Shown here in pieces: positions 26,007 to 34,667 of a stretch of DNA of 64,000 bases; position 1 is the first letter of the stretch, and each line of letters begins with the position of its first letter. Under the pieces are notes generated by a model. That model saw nothing but the letters and a program-made list of their open reading frames with translations. It was not told the origin of the DNA and did no database searches. The DNA lies in the NCBI GenBank assembly GCA_041920215.1, contig JAYRSJ010000008.1, positions 98,119 through 162,118 on the forward strand, read 5' to 3'. Made by a program: the position numbers and the translations under genes. The stretch comes from JAYRSJ01 sp041920215. Lineage in GTDB: Bacteria; Pseudomonadota; Gammaproteobacteria; Burkholderiales; Burkholderiaceae_C.

Positions 26007-26960
26007 ATGAACATGCAGAGCAAGACCAAGATCCTCATCATTGGCGCCAACGGCCAGATCGGCACCGAGCTGGCGCAGGCCCTGGCGCTGCGCCACGGCA
26101 ATGCGGCCGTCATCACCAGTGATCTGGCGCCCGAGGGCCGGGTGCCCGCCTTGAATCACGAGATGCTGGACGTCACCGATGCGGCCGCGCTGGCCGCAGT
26201 GGTGCAGCGCCATGAGGTCACCCAGATCTATCACCTGGCTGCCGCGCTCTCGGCCACCGGCGAAAAGCATCCGATGTGGGCCTGGGACCTCAATATGAAG
26301 GGGCTGCTGAATGTGCTGGAGCTGGCACGCACGCACAAGCTGGAGCGCCTCTTCTGGCCCAGCTCGATCGCTGCCTTCGGTCCCAGCACCCCGCAGCTGG
26401 ACACGCCCCAGACCACGGTGATGGACCCCACCACCATCTACGGCATCTCCAAGCTGGCCGGCGAGCGCTGGTGTGCCTGGTACCACGCCAAGCATGGCGT
26501 CGATGTGCGCAGCCTGCGCTATCCGGGCCTGATCAGCTGGAAGACCCCGCCCGGTGGCGGCACCACCGACTATGCGGTGGAAATCTTCCATGCCGCGCTG
26601 AAGACGGGCCGCTACACCTGCTTCCTCGAGGCCCAGCAGGCCCTGCCAATGATGTATATGCCCGATGCGCTGCGCGCCACGCTGGAGCTGATGGAGGCGC
26701 CGGCCGAGGCGGTGCGCCAGCGCGGCAGCTACAACCTGGCCGGCATCAGCTTCACGCCCGAGCAGATCGCGGCCTCGATACAGCGCCGCATCCCCGCTTT
26801 CCAGATCGACTACGCGCCCGATTTCCGCCAGTCGATCGCCGCTAGCTGGCCGCAGCGTATCGACGACCGCGAGGCCCGCCAGGACTGGGGTTGGCAGCTG
26901 CAGTATGGCTTGGACGCCATGGTCGACGAGATGCTCGGCGCGCTGCAAGGGCAGCGTTGA
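26007..26960 (+). CDS. L-threonine 3-dehydrogenase, SDR (epimerase-like) type
   Basis: A 317-residue extended short-chain dehydrogenase that should oxidise threonine to 2-amino-3-oxobutyrate with NAD. The Rossmann motif is IGANGQIGTELAQAL near the N-terminus. The catalytic pair is Tyr145 and Lys149 in TIYGISKLAGER, with a serine in FWPSSIAAFG. RYPGLISWKTPPGGGTTDYA is characteristic of the SDR-type enzyme described from Cupriavidus and some psychrophiles, which is unrelated to the zinc-dependent E. coli Tdh. Its position after kbl supports the assignment: the two enzymes carry out consecutive steps. A plain sugar-nucleotide epimerase is the less likely alternative. Confidence 0.9.
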   Translation: MNMQSKTKILIIGANGQIGTELAQALALRHGNAAVITSDLAPEGRVPALNHEMLDVTDAAALAAVVQRHEVTQIYHLAAALSATGEKHPMWAWDLNMKGLLNVLELARTHKLERLFWPSSIAAFGPSTPQLDTPQTTVMDPTTIYGISKLAGERWCAWYHAKHGVDVRSLRYPGLISWKTPPGGGTTDYAVEIFHAALKTGRYTCFLEAQQALPMMYMPDALRATLELMEAPAEAVRQRGSYNLAGISFTPEQIAASIQRRIPAFQIDYAPDFRQSIAASWPQRIDDREARQDWGWQLQYGLDAMVDEMLGALQGQR

Positions 26961-27017
26961 AGGGTCAGGTCTGAATAGGCTTTGACGCTGGGGGCAGTGG
27001 GGCTTAAGCTGGCCATC

Positions 27018-27833
27018 ATGCGGTCCGGATCGATAACCCTCATGCTCAGCGTCTGGCTGGCTGCCCCGGCCCTAGCCGATGACGAGCCACTGCGCTATGT
27101 GCTGGGCGCGGCGCTGAATCATGGGCCCGAGTACTGGGGCGCCCAGCGCAGCGGTGCGTCGCTGCGGCCGGTGTTTGCCCTGGACTGGAAGGGCTGGCGT
27201 TTTTCCAGCGCCGGTGGTGGTGCCTTGCTGGACCGGGTCGAGAGTCCGGCCCAGGGGCCCGGGCAGGGCGCCAGCCGGGTGCTGCTGCGCGGCGAGCGGC
27301 TGCTGCTGGGTCTGGGCCTGCGCCTGGACAAGGGCCGCGACAGCGACGGCGCCGATAGCACGCGCGGCCTGCCCGATGTGGGGCGCACCGTGCGCGGCCG
27401 GCTCTATGCCAGCTACCGGCTGGGGCCGGACCGGCCGCACAGCTGGCGTCTGGGTAGCACCCTCAATGCCGATGTGCTGGGCCGCGACGGCGGGCTCTGG
27501 TGGGGCCTGGGCCTGAGCCGGGAAGTCTGGCGCCATGGTGAGACCACGCTGGACCTGGACCTCAGCCTGGCCGGTGGCGATGGCCGCTATCTGCGCAGCT
27601 ATTTCGGCGTGCCGGCCGACAGCCTGGCCGCCCAGCGCCTGGGCGCCTACCGACCCGGTGCCGGCCTGCGCGACGCCGCGCTGGGCCTACGCTTCGAGCG
27701 GCCACTGGGGCCGCACTGGGTGATGGCGGCCACGGTATCGGCCAGCCGGCTGCTGGGGCCGGCGGCGCACAGCCCGCTGGCCCAGCGCCGCAGCAATATC
27801 GGCGCCTCCTTCAGCCTGGGCTGGCGCAACTAG
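27018..27833 (+). CDS. MipA/OmpV family outer-membrane protein
   Basis: The start at 27018 gives 271 residues with a signal peptide cleaved after APALA. The mature part alternates polar and aromatic residues as in a beta-barrel (GPEYWGAQRSGASLRPVFAL, RGRLYASYRLGPDRPHSWRL) and ends in WRN. These are features of the MipA/OmpV family, whose E. coli member scaffolds murein-synthesis enzymes, while others are porin-like. No partner gene is nearby, so the actual role is open. The stop codon shares the four-base CTAG with the stop of the converging gene. Confidence 0.75.
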   Translation: MRSGSITLMLSVWLAAPALADDEPLRYVLGAALNHGPEYWGAQRSGASLRPVFALDWKGWRFSSAGGGALLDRVESPAQGPGQGASRVLLRGERLLLGLGLRLDKGRDSDGADSTRGLPDVGRTVRGRLYASYRLGPDRPHSWRLGSTLNADVLGRDGGLWWGLGLSREVWRHGETTLDLDLSLAGGDGRYLRSYFGVPADSLAAQRLGAYRPGAGLRDAALGLRFERPLGPHWVMAATVSASRLLGPAAHSPLAQRRSNIGASFSLGWRN

Positions 27834-28168
27834 AACTTGATACGGCCCAGCCAGATGTCGCGGTACATCGCCCAGTCGCCGATGAAGCTGTAGAGCGGAC
27901 GCTGGAAGGATGCGGGCCGGTTCTTCTCGAAGCCGAAATGGCCCAGCCAGGCGAAGCCGTAGCCGCACAGCAAGCCGCCGAGCAGCCACCAGGTGTTGCC
28001 GCTGGCCAGCAGCAGGCCCAGGCAGACCAGGGCCAGCGAAGAGCCGACAAAATGCAGGCGCCGGCACGTCCGGTTGCTGTGTTCGCCCAGGTAGAAGGGG
28101 TAGAACTCGGCAAAGCTCTTGAACTGCCCCACCACATCGCTATTGCTCTGTTTCTGGCTCTGGCCCAT
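27830..28168 (-). CDS. Mpo1-like / DUF962 family membrane protein
   Basis: A 112-residue protein with two hydrophobic stretches (about 45-75) and the family landmarks FAEFYPFYLGEHSNRTCRRL, HFVGSSLALV and the C-terminal GHFGFEKNRPASFQRPLYS. The histidines in EHSN, LHFVG and GHFGFE match those that bind iron in yeast Mpo1, a dioxygenase that shortens 2-hydroxy fatty acids. Membership of the DUF962 family is well supported. The enzymatic activity in bacteria is inferred only. It overlaps the stop of the upstream converging gene. Confidence 0.85.
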   Translation of the reverse strand: MGQSQKQSNSDVVGQFKSFAEFYPFYLGEHSNRTCRRLHFVGSSLALVCLGLLLASGNTWWLLGGLLCGYGFAWLGHFGFEKNRPASFQRPLYSFIGDWAMYRDIWLGRIKF

Positions 28169-28194
28169 CTGTCAGCACCTCCTAGCAAAGCAGA

Positions 28195-28995
28195 TCAGCT
28201 CAGGATCTGACGCAGCGCATTCAATGCCTGATCGGGGGCTTCCGCCATCAGTGAATGCCCGGCCGGCACCATCCAGACCTTGGCCTTCAGCGCGGCCGCG
28301 ATCTCGCGGGTCTGCTTGGGCGAGGTCATCTGGTCGCGCTCGCCCAGCAGCAGGCTGGCCGGGCACTGCAGCCGGGCCGCGGCCTCCAGGCCCTGGGCAT
28401 AGCGGTCGCAGATGCGGAAGTCCTGGGCAAACAGATTGCCTTCGGTGTACCGACCCTGGATGCGCCGCATCAGAGCCCGGCCGCCGCCGTGCAGCCAGGC
28501 GCCGGGGCCGGGATAGGAGGGCTTGGAGGCCCAGCTGGAGTGCGAGAAGCTGTTGACCATCGCGATCGCGCGCTCCGGCGCCTGCTCGGCCGTGCTCAGC
28601 AAGGCTTCCGACACCTTCATCGGATAGGCCGTGCCCACCATCACCAGATGGCGGCAGCGCCCCGGCGCCTGGGCCGCGGCCTCCAGCGCGATCAGCGAGC
28701 CCATGCTGTGGCCCACCAGGGCGGCCTGCTGCACGCCAGCGGCGTCCAGCAGCTGGATCAGCCAGGCACCCAGGGCCTCCACCGAGTCCAGTGCCGGCCC
28801 GGCGCTGCGGCCATGGCCGGGCAGGTCTACCGCCAGTACGCCGTGCCCATGGTGGGCGAACCAGCGTGCCAGCAGGGTCCAGACGCTGTGGTCGTTGAGC
28901 GCGCCGTGGATGAAGACCACGCAGGGCAGGGTGGGGTCCAAGGCTTTGCCGCCGGTGTAGGCATAGCTGGCGTGGCCGTTGACGATCAGATGCAT
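28195..28995 (-). CDS. alpha/beta-fold hydrolase
   Basis: A 266-residue single-domain hydrolase. The nucleophile elbow GHSMGS puts the catalytic serine at 97. Asp221 in GERDQMTSP and His247 in PAGHSLMAEAP complete the triad, and VVFIHGALNDHSVW gives the oxyanion region. No signal peptide is seen, so it should be cytoplasmic. The nearest named groups are small esterases and haloperoxidase-like or MhpC-like hydrolases; the substrate cannot be chosen. It follows metY by 16 bp on the same strand, so the two may share a transcript, and a thioester or O-acyl substrate would fit, but this is speculation. Confidence 0.85.
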   Translation of the reverse strand: MHLIVNGHASYAYTGGKALDPTLPCVVFIHGALNDHSVWTLLARWFAHHGHGVLAVDLPGHGRSAGPALDSVEALGAWLIQLLDAAGVQQAALVGHSMGSLIALEAAAQAPGRCRHLVMVGTAYPMKVSEALLSTAEQAPERAIAMVNSFSHSSWASKPSYPGPGAWLHGGGRALMRRIQGRYTEGNLFAQDFRICDRYAQGLEAAARLQCPASLLLGERDQMTSPKQTREIAAALKAKVWMVPAGHSLMAEAPDQALNALRQILS

Positions 28996-29011
28996 CAGGG
29001 TCTCCCGGTAA

Positions 29012-30316
29012 TCACTTGGCGGCGAGCTTGAGCGCCCGCTTTAGGTCGGCGATCAGGTCGTCGGCATCCTCCAGGCCGATCGACAGCCGGATGGTGCCGG
29101 CGCCTATGCCGGCCCGCTCCAGCGCCGCGTCGTCCATGCGGCTGTGGGTGGTGGAGGCCGGGTGTATCACCAGCGAACGGCAGTCGCCGACATTGGCCAG
29201 GTGCGAGAAGATCTGCAAGGCCTCGATGAAGCGCCGGCCCTGCTCGCGGCTGGCCCTGAGATCGAAGCTGAACACCGAGCCGCAGCCGCGCGGCAGCAGC
29301 CGCTGCGCCAGCGCATGGTCGGGATGGCTGGCCAGGCCGGGATAGCCGACCCGTGCGACCAGTTCCTGCCCGGCCAGGAACTCCGCCACCTTCTGCGCAT
29401 TGGCCACATGGCGCTGCATACGCAGGCCCAGGGTCTCGATGCCCTGCAGCAGCAGCCAGGCGGTGTGCGGGCTCATGCAGGCGCCGAAGTCGCGCAGGCC
29501 CTCGCGACGCGCGCGCAGCAGGAAGGCCGCCACCGTGCTTTCCTCGCTGAAGACCATGTCATGGAAGCCCGCATAGGGCTCGCACAGCTCGGGAAAGCGG
29601 CCATGCCGCTCGTGCGCGGCCTGCCAGTCGAAGCCGCCGCTGTCCACCAGCACCCCGCCCACCACCGTGCCATGGCCGGACAGGAACTTGGTGGCCGAGT
29701 GATAGACCAGGTCGGCACCTTGCTCGAAGGGACGCTGCAGCCAAGGGGTGGAGAGGGTCGCATCGACCAGCAGCGGCAGCGCGGCCTCATGGGCGATGGC
29801 GGCCACCGTCGGGATGTCCAGCACATCCATGCCCGGATTGCCCAGGGTCTCGCCGAACAGCAGCCGGGTGTTGGGCCGGATCGCGGCGCGCCAGGCGTCG
29901 ATATCGCCGGGACGGACAAAGCTGGTCTCGATGCCGAAACGGCGCAGCGTGTAGTGCAGCAGATTGTGCGAGCCGCCATAGAGCGCACTGGAGGCCACGA
30001 TATGGGAGCCGGCGCCGGCCAGCGTGGCCACTGCCAGATGCAGGGCCGCCTGGCCGCTGGCGGTGGCGATGGCGCCCACGCCGCCCTCCAGCGCCGCGAT
30101 GCGTTCCTCGAAGACCGCGGTGGTTGGATTCGAGAGCCGCGAGTAGACATGGCCGGCGCGCTCCATATTGAAGAGCGAGGCCGCATGCTCGGCGCTTTCG
30201 AACACGAAGGAGGTGCTCAGATGCAGCGGCGTGACGCGTGCGCCAGTGCTGGGGTCGGGGGCGGCGCCTGCGTGTAGCGCCAAGGTGTCAAAGCCGGGGT
30301 CGGCATAGCCTGCCAT
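29012..30316 (-). CDS. metY: O-acetylhomoserine sulfhydrylase family protein
   Basis: A 434-residue PLP enzyme of the Cys/Met metabolism family, which would make homocysteine from O-acetylhomoserine and sulfide. Signatures: TLALHAGAAPDPSTGARVTP, RLSNPTTAVFEERIAALEGG, GGSHNLLHYTLRRFGI, the PLP lysine in HSATKFLSGHGTVVGG (about residue 210), and FSHLANVGDCRSLVIHPAST near the end. The last motif favours the O-acetylhomoserine group over cystathionine enzymes. AGGAG lies before the start. It diverges from the CBS gene across 93 bp, and no SAM riboswitch is visible there. Confidence 0.92.
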   Translation of the reverse strand: MAGYADPGFDTLALHAGAAPDPSTGARVTPLHLSTSFVFESAEHAASLFNMERAGHVYSRLSNPTTAVFEERIAALEGGVGAIATASGQAALHLAVATLAGAGSHIVASSALYGGSHNLLHYTLRRFGIETSFVRPGDIDAWRAAIRPNTRLLFGETLGNPGMDVLDIPTVAAIAHEAALPLLVDATLSTPWLQRPFEQGADLVYHSATKFLSGHGTVVGGVLVDSGGFDWQAAHERHGRFPELCEPYAGFHDMVFSEESTVAAFLLRARREGLRDFGACMSPHTAWLLLQGIETLGLRMQRHVANAQKVAEFLAGQELVARVGYPGLASHPDHALAQRLLPRGCGSVFSFDLRASREQGRRFIEALQIFSHLANVGDCRSLVIHPASTTHSRMDDAALERAGIGAGTIRLSIGLEDADDLIADLKRALKLAAK

Positions 30317-30409
30317 GGTGTCTCCTCGAACGAATGGCAGGGATTGTGTGCTATGTTGGCCTCAGTCATTTCAGTGCAGGCCGCGGCATGCGGTCGAGGA
30401 GGCAGCCCT

Positions 30410-30874
30410 ATGAAAGTCGTCGATATCCTGCGCGTCAAAGGCGGCACGCTTTACACCGTGTCCCCGGACCAGAGCCTGGGCCAGGCCATAGGCACCATGG
30501 CCGAGTTCGACATCGGCTCCCTGGTGGTGATGGAGCATGGCGATCTGGTCGGCATGCTGACCTTTCGCGAGGTGATTGCGGCCGTGGTCAAGAACGGCGG
30601 CACGGTCGGCAGTTCGCTGGTACGCAGTGTGATGGACGACCATCCGCTGACCTGCACGCCCGAGACCGAGATCGACGAGGTGCGCCGCATGATGCTGGGT
30701 CGGCATGCCCGCTACATGCCGGTGCTCAACGGCAAGACCTTGATGGGGGTGATTTCCTTCTACGACGTGGCCAAGGCGGTGGTCGACAGCCAGGACTTCG
30801 AGAATCGCATGCTCAAGGCCTATATCCGTGACTGGCCGGTCGAGGAGAACCCTTCGCCCGAGCCGAAGCTCTGA
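30410..30874 (+). CDS. CBS-domain pair protein
   Basis: A 154-residue protein made almost entirely of two CBS motifs (about residues 10-65 and 75-130), which together bind adenosyl nucleotides. Typical pieces are IGTMAEFDIGSLVVMEHGDL with VGMLTFREVIAAV, and HARYMPVLNGKTLMGVISFY with DVAKAVVDS. The start at 30410 follows GAGGAGG; the longer frame to 30344 has no similarity. Stand-alone CBS proteins of this kind often sense energy charge, but no partner is indicated. A likely terminator follows. Confidence 0.9.
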   Translation: MKVVDILRVKGGTLYTVSPDQSLGQAIGTMAEFDIGSLVVMEHGDLVGMLTFREVIAAVVKNGGTVGSSLVRSVMDDHPLTCTPETEIDEVRRMMLGRHARYMPVLNGKTLMGVISFYDVAKAVVDSQDFENRMLKAYIRDWPVEENPSPEPKL

Positions 30875-30900
30875 GCCTGCGAAGGCAAAGCCTCGGATGA

Positions 30901-30932
30901 CACGGCGGCCTGCGGGTCGCCGTGCTGCTTTT
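30901..30932 (+). terminator. intrinsic terminator after the CBS-domain gene
   Basis: CACGGCGGCC (30901-30910) pairs with GGTCGCCGTG (30915-30924), with one G-T pair and a four-base loop. CTGCTTTT follows, ending at 30932. It lies between the CBS gene stop and aroC, 33 bp before the aroC ATG. The T-run also forms the start of TAGAAT, a possible -10 box for aroC. Confidence 0.55.
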
Positions 30933-30964
30933 AGAATCGGCCGGCACAAGCAACCGGTATCCCC

Positions 30965-32068
30965 ATGTCAGGCAGCACCTTCGGCGAACTGTTCCGTGTC
31001 ACGAATTTCGGCGAAAGCCACGGACCGGCCATAGGCTGCGTGATCGACGGCTGCCCGCCCGGCATGGAGCTCGCCGAGGCCGATATCCAGCCCGAGCTGG
31101 ACCGCCGCCGTCCCGGCACCAGCCGGCATGTGACCCAGCGAAACGAGCCCGATGCGGTGGAGATCCTCTCCGGCGTCTACGAGGGCCGGACCACCGGTAC
31201 GCCCATCTGTCTGCTGATCAGGAACACCGACCAGCGCAGCAAGGACTACGGCAACATCCTCGACACCTTCCGGCCCGGCCATGCCGACTACAGCTACTGG
31301 CGCAAGTACGGCCTGCGTGACCCGCGCGGCGGTGGTCGCGCCTCGGCACGCCTGACGGCGCCGATGGTTGGTGCCGGTGCCGTGGCGCGCAAATGGCTCA
31401 AAGCGCAGTACGGCACCGAGTTGCGCGGCTGCATGACCCAGCTGGGCGAGCTGGAGATTCCCTTCGAGGGCTGGGAGCATGTGGACCGCAACCCCTTCTT
31501 CGCCGCCAATCACAGCAAGATCGCCGAACTGGAGGCCTATATGGACCAGCTGCGCCGCGATGGTGACTCGGTCGGTGCGCGCCTGCGGGTCGAGGCCACC
31601 CGGGTGCCGGTGGGCCTGGGCGAGCCGCTGTTCGACAAGCTGGACGCCGACATCGCCTATGCGCTGATGGGCATCAATGCCGTCAAGGGCGTGGAGATCG
31701 GCGATGGCTTCGCGGTCGTGGCCCAGCGCGGCAGCCACCATGGCGACGAGCTGAGCCCGGCCGGCTTCGCCAGCAATCACAGCGGAGGCGTGCTGGGCGG
31801 CATCTCGACCGGGCAGGACCTCTGGGCCTCGATCGCGATCAAGCCGACCAGCTCGATACGCCAGCCCAAGGCCTCGATAGACCGCAGTCTGGCGCCGACC
31901 ACGGTCGAGACCTTCGGTCGCCACGACCCCTGCGTGGGCATACGTGCCACCCCCATCGCCGAGGCCATGCTGGCCCTGGTGCTGATGGACCATGCGCTGC
32001 GCCATCGCGCCCAATGCGGCGATGTGAGCCTGCCGGTGCCGCCGATCGCCGGGGCTGCACCCCTCTGA
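30965..32068 (+). CDS. aroC: chorismate synthase
   Basis: The last step of the shikimate pathway: removal of phosphate from 5-enolpyruvylshikimate 3-phosphate to give chorismate, using reduced FMN. The 367-residue protein has all three signatures: NFGESHGPAIGCVIDGCPPG near the N-terminus, the arginine-rich DPRGGGRASARLTAPMVGAG, and RHDPCVGIRATPIAEAML near the end. Its stop shares one base with the start of the MFS gene, so the two are coupled. Confidence 0.98.
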   Translation: MSGSTFGELFRVTNFGESHGPAIGCVIDGCPPGMELAEADIQPELDRRRPGTSRHVTQRNEPDAVEILSGVYEGRTTGTPICLLIRNTDQRSKDYGNILDTFRPGHADYSYWRKYGLRDPRGGGRASARLTAPMVGAGAVARKWLKAQYGTELRGCMTQLGELEIPFEGWEHVDRNPFFAANHSKIAELEAYMDQLRRDGDSVGARLRVEATRVPVGLGEPLFDKLDADIAYALMGINAVKGVEIGDGFAVVAQRGSHHGDELSPAGFASNHSGGVLGGISTGQDLWASIAIKPTSSIRQPKASIDRSLAPTTVETFGRHDPCVGIRATPIAEAMLALVLMDHALRHRAQCGDVSLPVPPIAGAAPL

Positions 32069-33252
32069 TGCCCGCAGCCCGCGCCGGCACCCATACGCTG
32101 GCGACGGCGGCGGCCCTCTCGGCCGCCTATTTTTTCAGCATCGGCATCTTCAGCCCCTATGCGCCGCTGTGGTTCAAGGAGCTGGGCCTGCCGGTGTTCG
32201 CGCTGGGCGTGCTGGCCTCGGTGTCCAGCTGGACCCGGTTGTTCGCGCCCTATGCCTGGGGCGCGCTGGCCGACCGCAGCGGCCGCCGTACCGAGATCCT
32301 GCGCTTTGCCGCGCTGGCCAGTGCGCTGGCGGCGCTGGGCTTTCTGCTGCCGGCGAGCTTTGCATGGCTGGTGGCGGTGAGCTTTCTGATGTTCATGTTC
32401 AACGCCGCCATCGTGCCCTTGACCGAGACGGTGGTGGCGGCCCAACTGGCCAATGCCCAGGGCGGCATGGACGCGCGCCGCTACGGCCGGGTGCGGGTCT
32501 GGGGCTCGGTCGGTTTTCTGGCCGCGGTGCTGGTCGCCGGCTGGTTCTTCGAGCGCTTCGGTCTGCGCTGGTTCGCCGGGGTGCTGCTGGCCGCACTGGC
32601 GGCGGTCGTGTTCGCCGCCTGGCGCCTGCCGGTCCAGCCCAGGGCCTGCGCCGACGAGCCGGCCGCACCGGCGCCCCCCGTCAGCGCCGTGCTGGCACGG
32701 CCCGAGGTGCGCTGGTTCTTTGCCGGCGTCTTCCTGACTGTGCTGGCTCATGCCAGCCTCTATGCCTTTCTGAGCCTCTATCTGGACGATGTGGGCTATA
32801 GCAAGCGGGCCGTCGGCGCGCTCTGGGCGGTCTCGGTGCTGGCCGAGATCGCCTGGTTCTGGCTGCAGGGGCGCTTGCTGGAGCGTGGCAGCCTGCATGG
32901 TTGGCTGATCGCGGCGGCCCTGGTCTCGGCGCTGCGCTTCGCGCTGACCGCCGCCTGGGGCACCGAGCCCTGGCTGATGGTGCTGGCGCAATGTGGCCAC
33001 GCGATCACCTTTGCGGCCCAGCACACGGCCTGCATCGCGCTGGTTTCGCGCTACTTCCCGGGCCGGCTGCGGGGGCGTGGCCAGGCCCTCTATTCGGTGC
33101 TGGGCTATGGCTTCTCCGGTGTGCTGGGTGGTCTGGGCGGCGCCTGGCTGGCTTCCCAATGGGGCTATGCCAGCGTGTTCTGGGCCGCCAGCGTGGCGGC
33201 GCTGGCGGGTGCAGCCTGCAGCTGGCGCAGTCTGCGCCTGAGTCAGCGCTGA
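32068..33252 (+). CDS. MFS transporter, 3-phenylpropionate/HcaT-like family
   Basis: A 394-residue major facilitator protein with about twelve hydrophobic segments. It has SAAYFFSIGIFSPYAPLWFK at the start, the loop DRSGRRTEILRFAALA after helix two, RRYGRVRVWGSVGFLAAVLV, and the second-half loop FPGRLRGRGQALYSVLGYG. This layout matches the HcaT/MFS_1-like group, whose E. coli namesake is a putative phenylpropionate carrier. The real substrate is unknown. The ATG at 32068 overlaps the aroC stop (TGATG); the frame open to 32014 is an extension into aroC. Confidence 0.85.
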   Translation: MPAARAGTHTLATAAALSAAYFFSIGIFSPYAPLWFKELGLPVFALGVLASVSSWTRLFAPYAWGALADRSGRRTEILRFAALASALAALGFLLPASFAWLVAVSFLMFMFNAAIVPLTETVVAAQLANAQGGMDARRYGRVRVWGSVGFLAAVLVAGWFFERFGLRWFAGVLLAALAAVVFAAWRLPVQPRACADEPAAPAPPVSAVLARPEVRWFFAGVFLTVLAHASLYAFLSLYLDDVGYSKRAVGALWAVSVLAEIAWFWLQGRLLERGSLHGWLIAAALVSALRFALTAAWGTEPWLMVLAQCGHAITFAAQHTACIALVSRYFPGRLRGRGQALYSVLGYGFSGVLGGLGGAWLASQWGYASVFWAASVAALAGAACSWRSLRLSQR

Positions 33253-33453
33253 ATCGCCGGCACATCGGGGCCGTGGCGCGCTGTCGCCTGCTCTGACGTC
33301 GATTTTTGGCCCTGCCTGATCTAAACCTGATCCAGCACCGGCGCAGGCTGTTCCCAGCTTTGCGCATTTCGTCGCAGTGTTGCGGCACGGTAAAGAGCGC
33401 CTGCCTAGACTCGCGCCACTTTCAGTCAAGACAGCTATGGATCGGGGGCAACC

Positions 33454-34632
33454 ATGCGCAAGCATTGGATTTATGGAGCGGTAGCGGTGGCGGTGCTGGC
33501 AGGCGGCGCCGGCGTGGCGGTTTTTGCCAGCAAGGGCGGGGATGCACCCGCCTCAGCCAAGGACGGCAAGGGCGGCAAGGACGAAAAGGCCGCGGCGACG
33601 CTGGAGTTCACACCGGCCGAGGTCATCAAGCCGCTGCAGGTCAGCATGCCGGATCAGATCGAGTTCTCCGGTCCGCTGGTGGCGCCCGGCACGGTGGTGG
33701 TACGCAGCAAGTCGGCCGGCACCTTGCTCAGCCTGGCGGTCGGCGAGGGCAGCCGGGTGCGGGCCGGCCAGAGCCTGGGCCAGATCGATCTGGAGGAGCT
33801 GCGCCACCGCAGTGCCGAACGCCACGCCAGCCTGGAATCGGCCCGCGCTCAGCTGGCCCAGGCCGAGCGCCAGTACCAGGCCAACGAAGGCTTGGCCGCT
33901 CAGCAGTTCATCGCCGCCACCGCGCTGGAGTCTTCGCGCGCAGCGCTGGAATCGGCCCGGGCCCAGCTGGCGGTGGCGCAGGCCCAGCTGGACAGCAGCC
34001 AGGTGGCACTGCGGCAGGCGGCACTGGTGGCGCCGATCAGCGGTGTCGTGTCCAAGCGCCATGCCTTGCCGGGCGAGAAGGTGGCGGCCGAGCAGCAGCT
34101 GCTGTCCATCGTCGATCTGAGCCGGCTGGAGCTGGCCGGCCTGGTGGCGACCCATGAGGTCAGCCGCCTGCAAGTGGGAATGCCGGTGCAGCTGAAGGTC
34201 GAGGGTGTGGACGGGACCGTGCCGGCGCGCATCGACCGCATCGCGCCGGCCGCAGAAGCCGGCACCCGCTCGATCGGTGTGACCCTGGCGCTGGACAACC
34301 CTGGCGAACGCCTGCGCGCCGGACAGTATGCGGTGGCCAAGGTCGAGCTGCCCGACAGCGCCCAGCGCATGGCGCTGCCGCTGGCGGCGATCAGCAGTGC
34401 CGGCGGGCAGGAGCAGGTGTGGCTGATCGAGAAGGGCGCGCTGGTGCGCCGCATCGTCACCACCGGACGGCGCGACGCCCGCGAGGGACGGGTCGAGGTG
34501 CTGCAGGGCCTGAAGCCCGAGAACCAGGTGTTGGCGGCCCGCTTCGAGAACCTGCGCGAGGGCGCCTCGGCCACCGTCGTTCAGGCCCGGGCCACGGTGG
34601 CTAGTGCCGCTGCCAGCGCCGCCCTGCGCTGA
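33454..34632 (+). CDS. RND efflux periplasmic adaptor
   Basis: A 392-residue membrane fusion protein with one N-terminal membrane anchor (about 7-26, AVAVLAGGAGVAVF) instead of a lipoprotein signal. After a lysine/glycine linker come the barrel-sandwich domain (SAGTLLSLAVGEGSRVRAGQ and LVAPISGVVSKRHALPGEKV), a helical hairpin rich in alanine and glutamine (about 110-185), and the beta-barrel domain. The RND pump gene starts 35 bp later. It is clearly different from the first adaptor of this window in its anchor and hairpin. No outer-membrane factor is encoded nearby. Confidence 0.88.
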   Translation: MRKHWIYGAVAVAVLAGGAGVAVFASKGGDAPASAKDGKGGKDEKAAATLEFTPAEVIKPLQVSMPDQIEFSGPLVAPGTVVVRSKSAGTLLSLAVGEGSRVRAGQSLGQIDLEELRHRSAERHASLESARAQLAQAERQYQANEGLAAQQFIAATALESSRAALESARAQLAVAQAQLDSSQVALRQAALVAPISGVVSKRHALPGEKVAAEQQLLSIVDLSRLELAGLVATHEVSRLQVGMPVQLKVEGVDGTVPARIDRIAPAAEAGTRSIGVTLALDNPGERLRAGQYAVAKVELPDSAQRMALPLAAISSAGGQEQVWLIEKGALVRRIVTTGRRDAREGRVEVLQGLKPENQVLAARFENLREGASATVVQARATVASAAASAALR

Positions 34633-34667
34633 GCCCATTCGAATAACAACAAGAAGGAGCGTCCGCC

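Noticed and set aside
30317..30409. SAM riboswitch before metY
   Set aside because: The 93-bp divergent gap is too short and lacks the conserved core; only a ribosome-binding site is seen.
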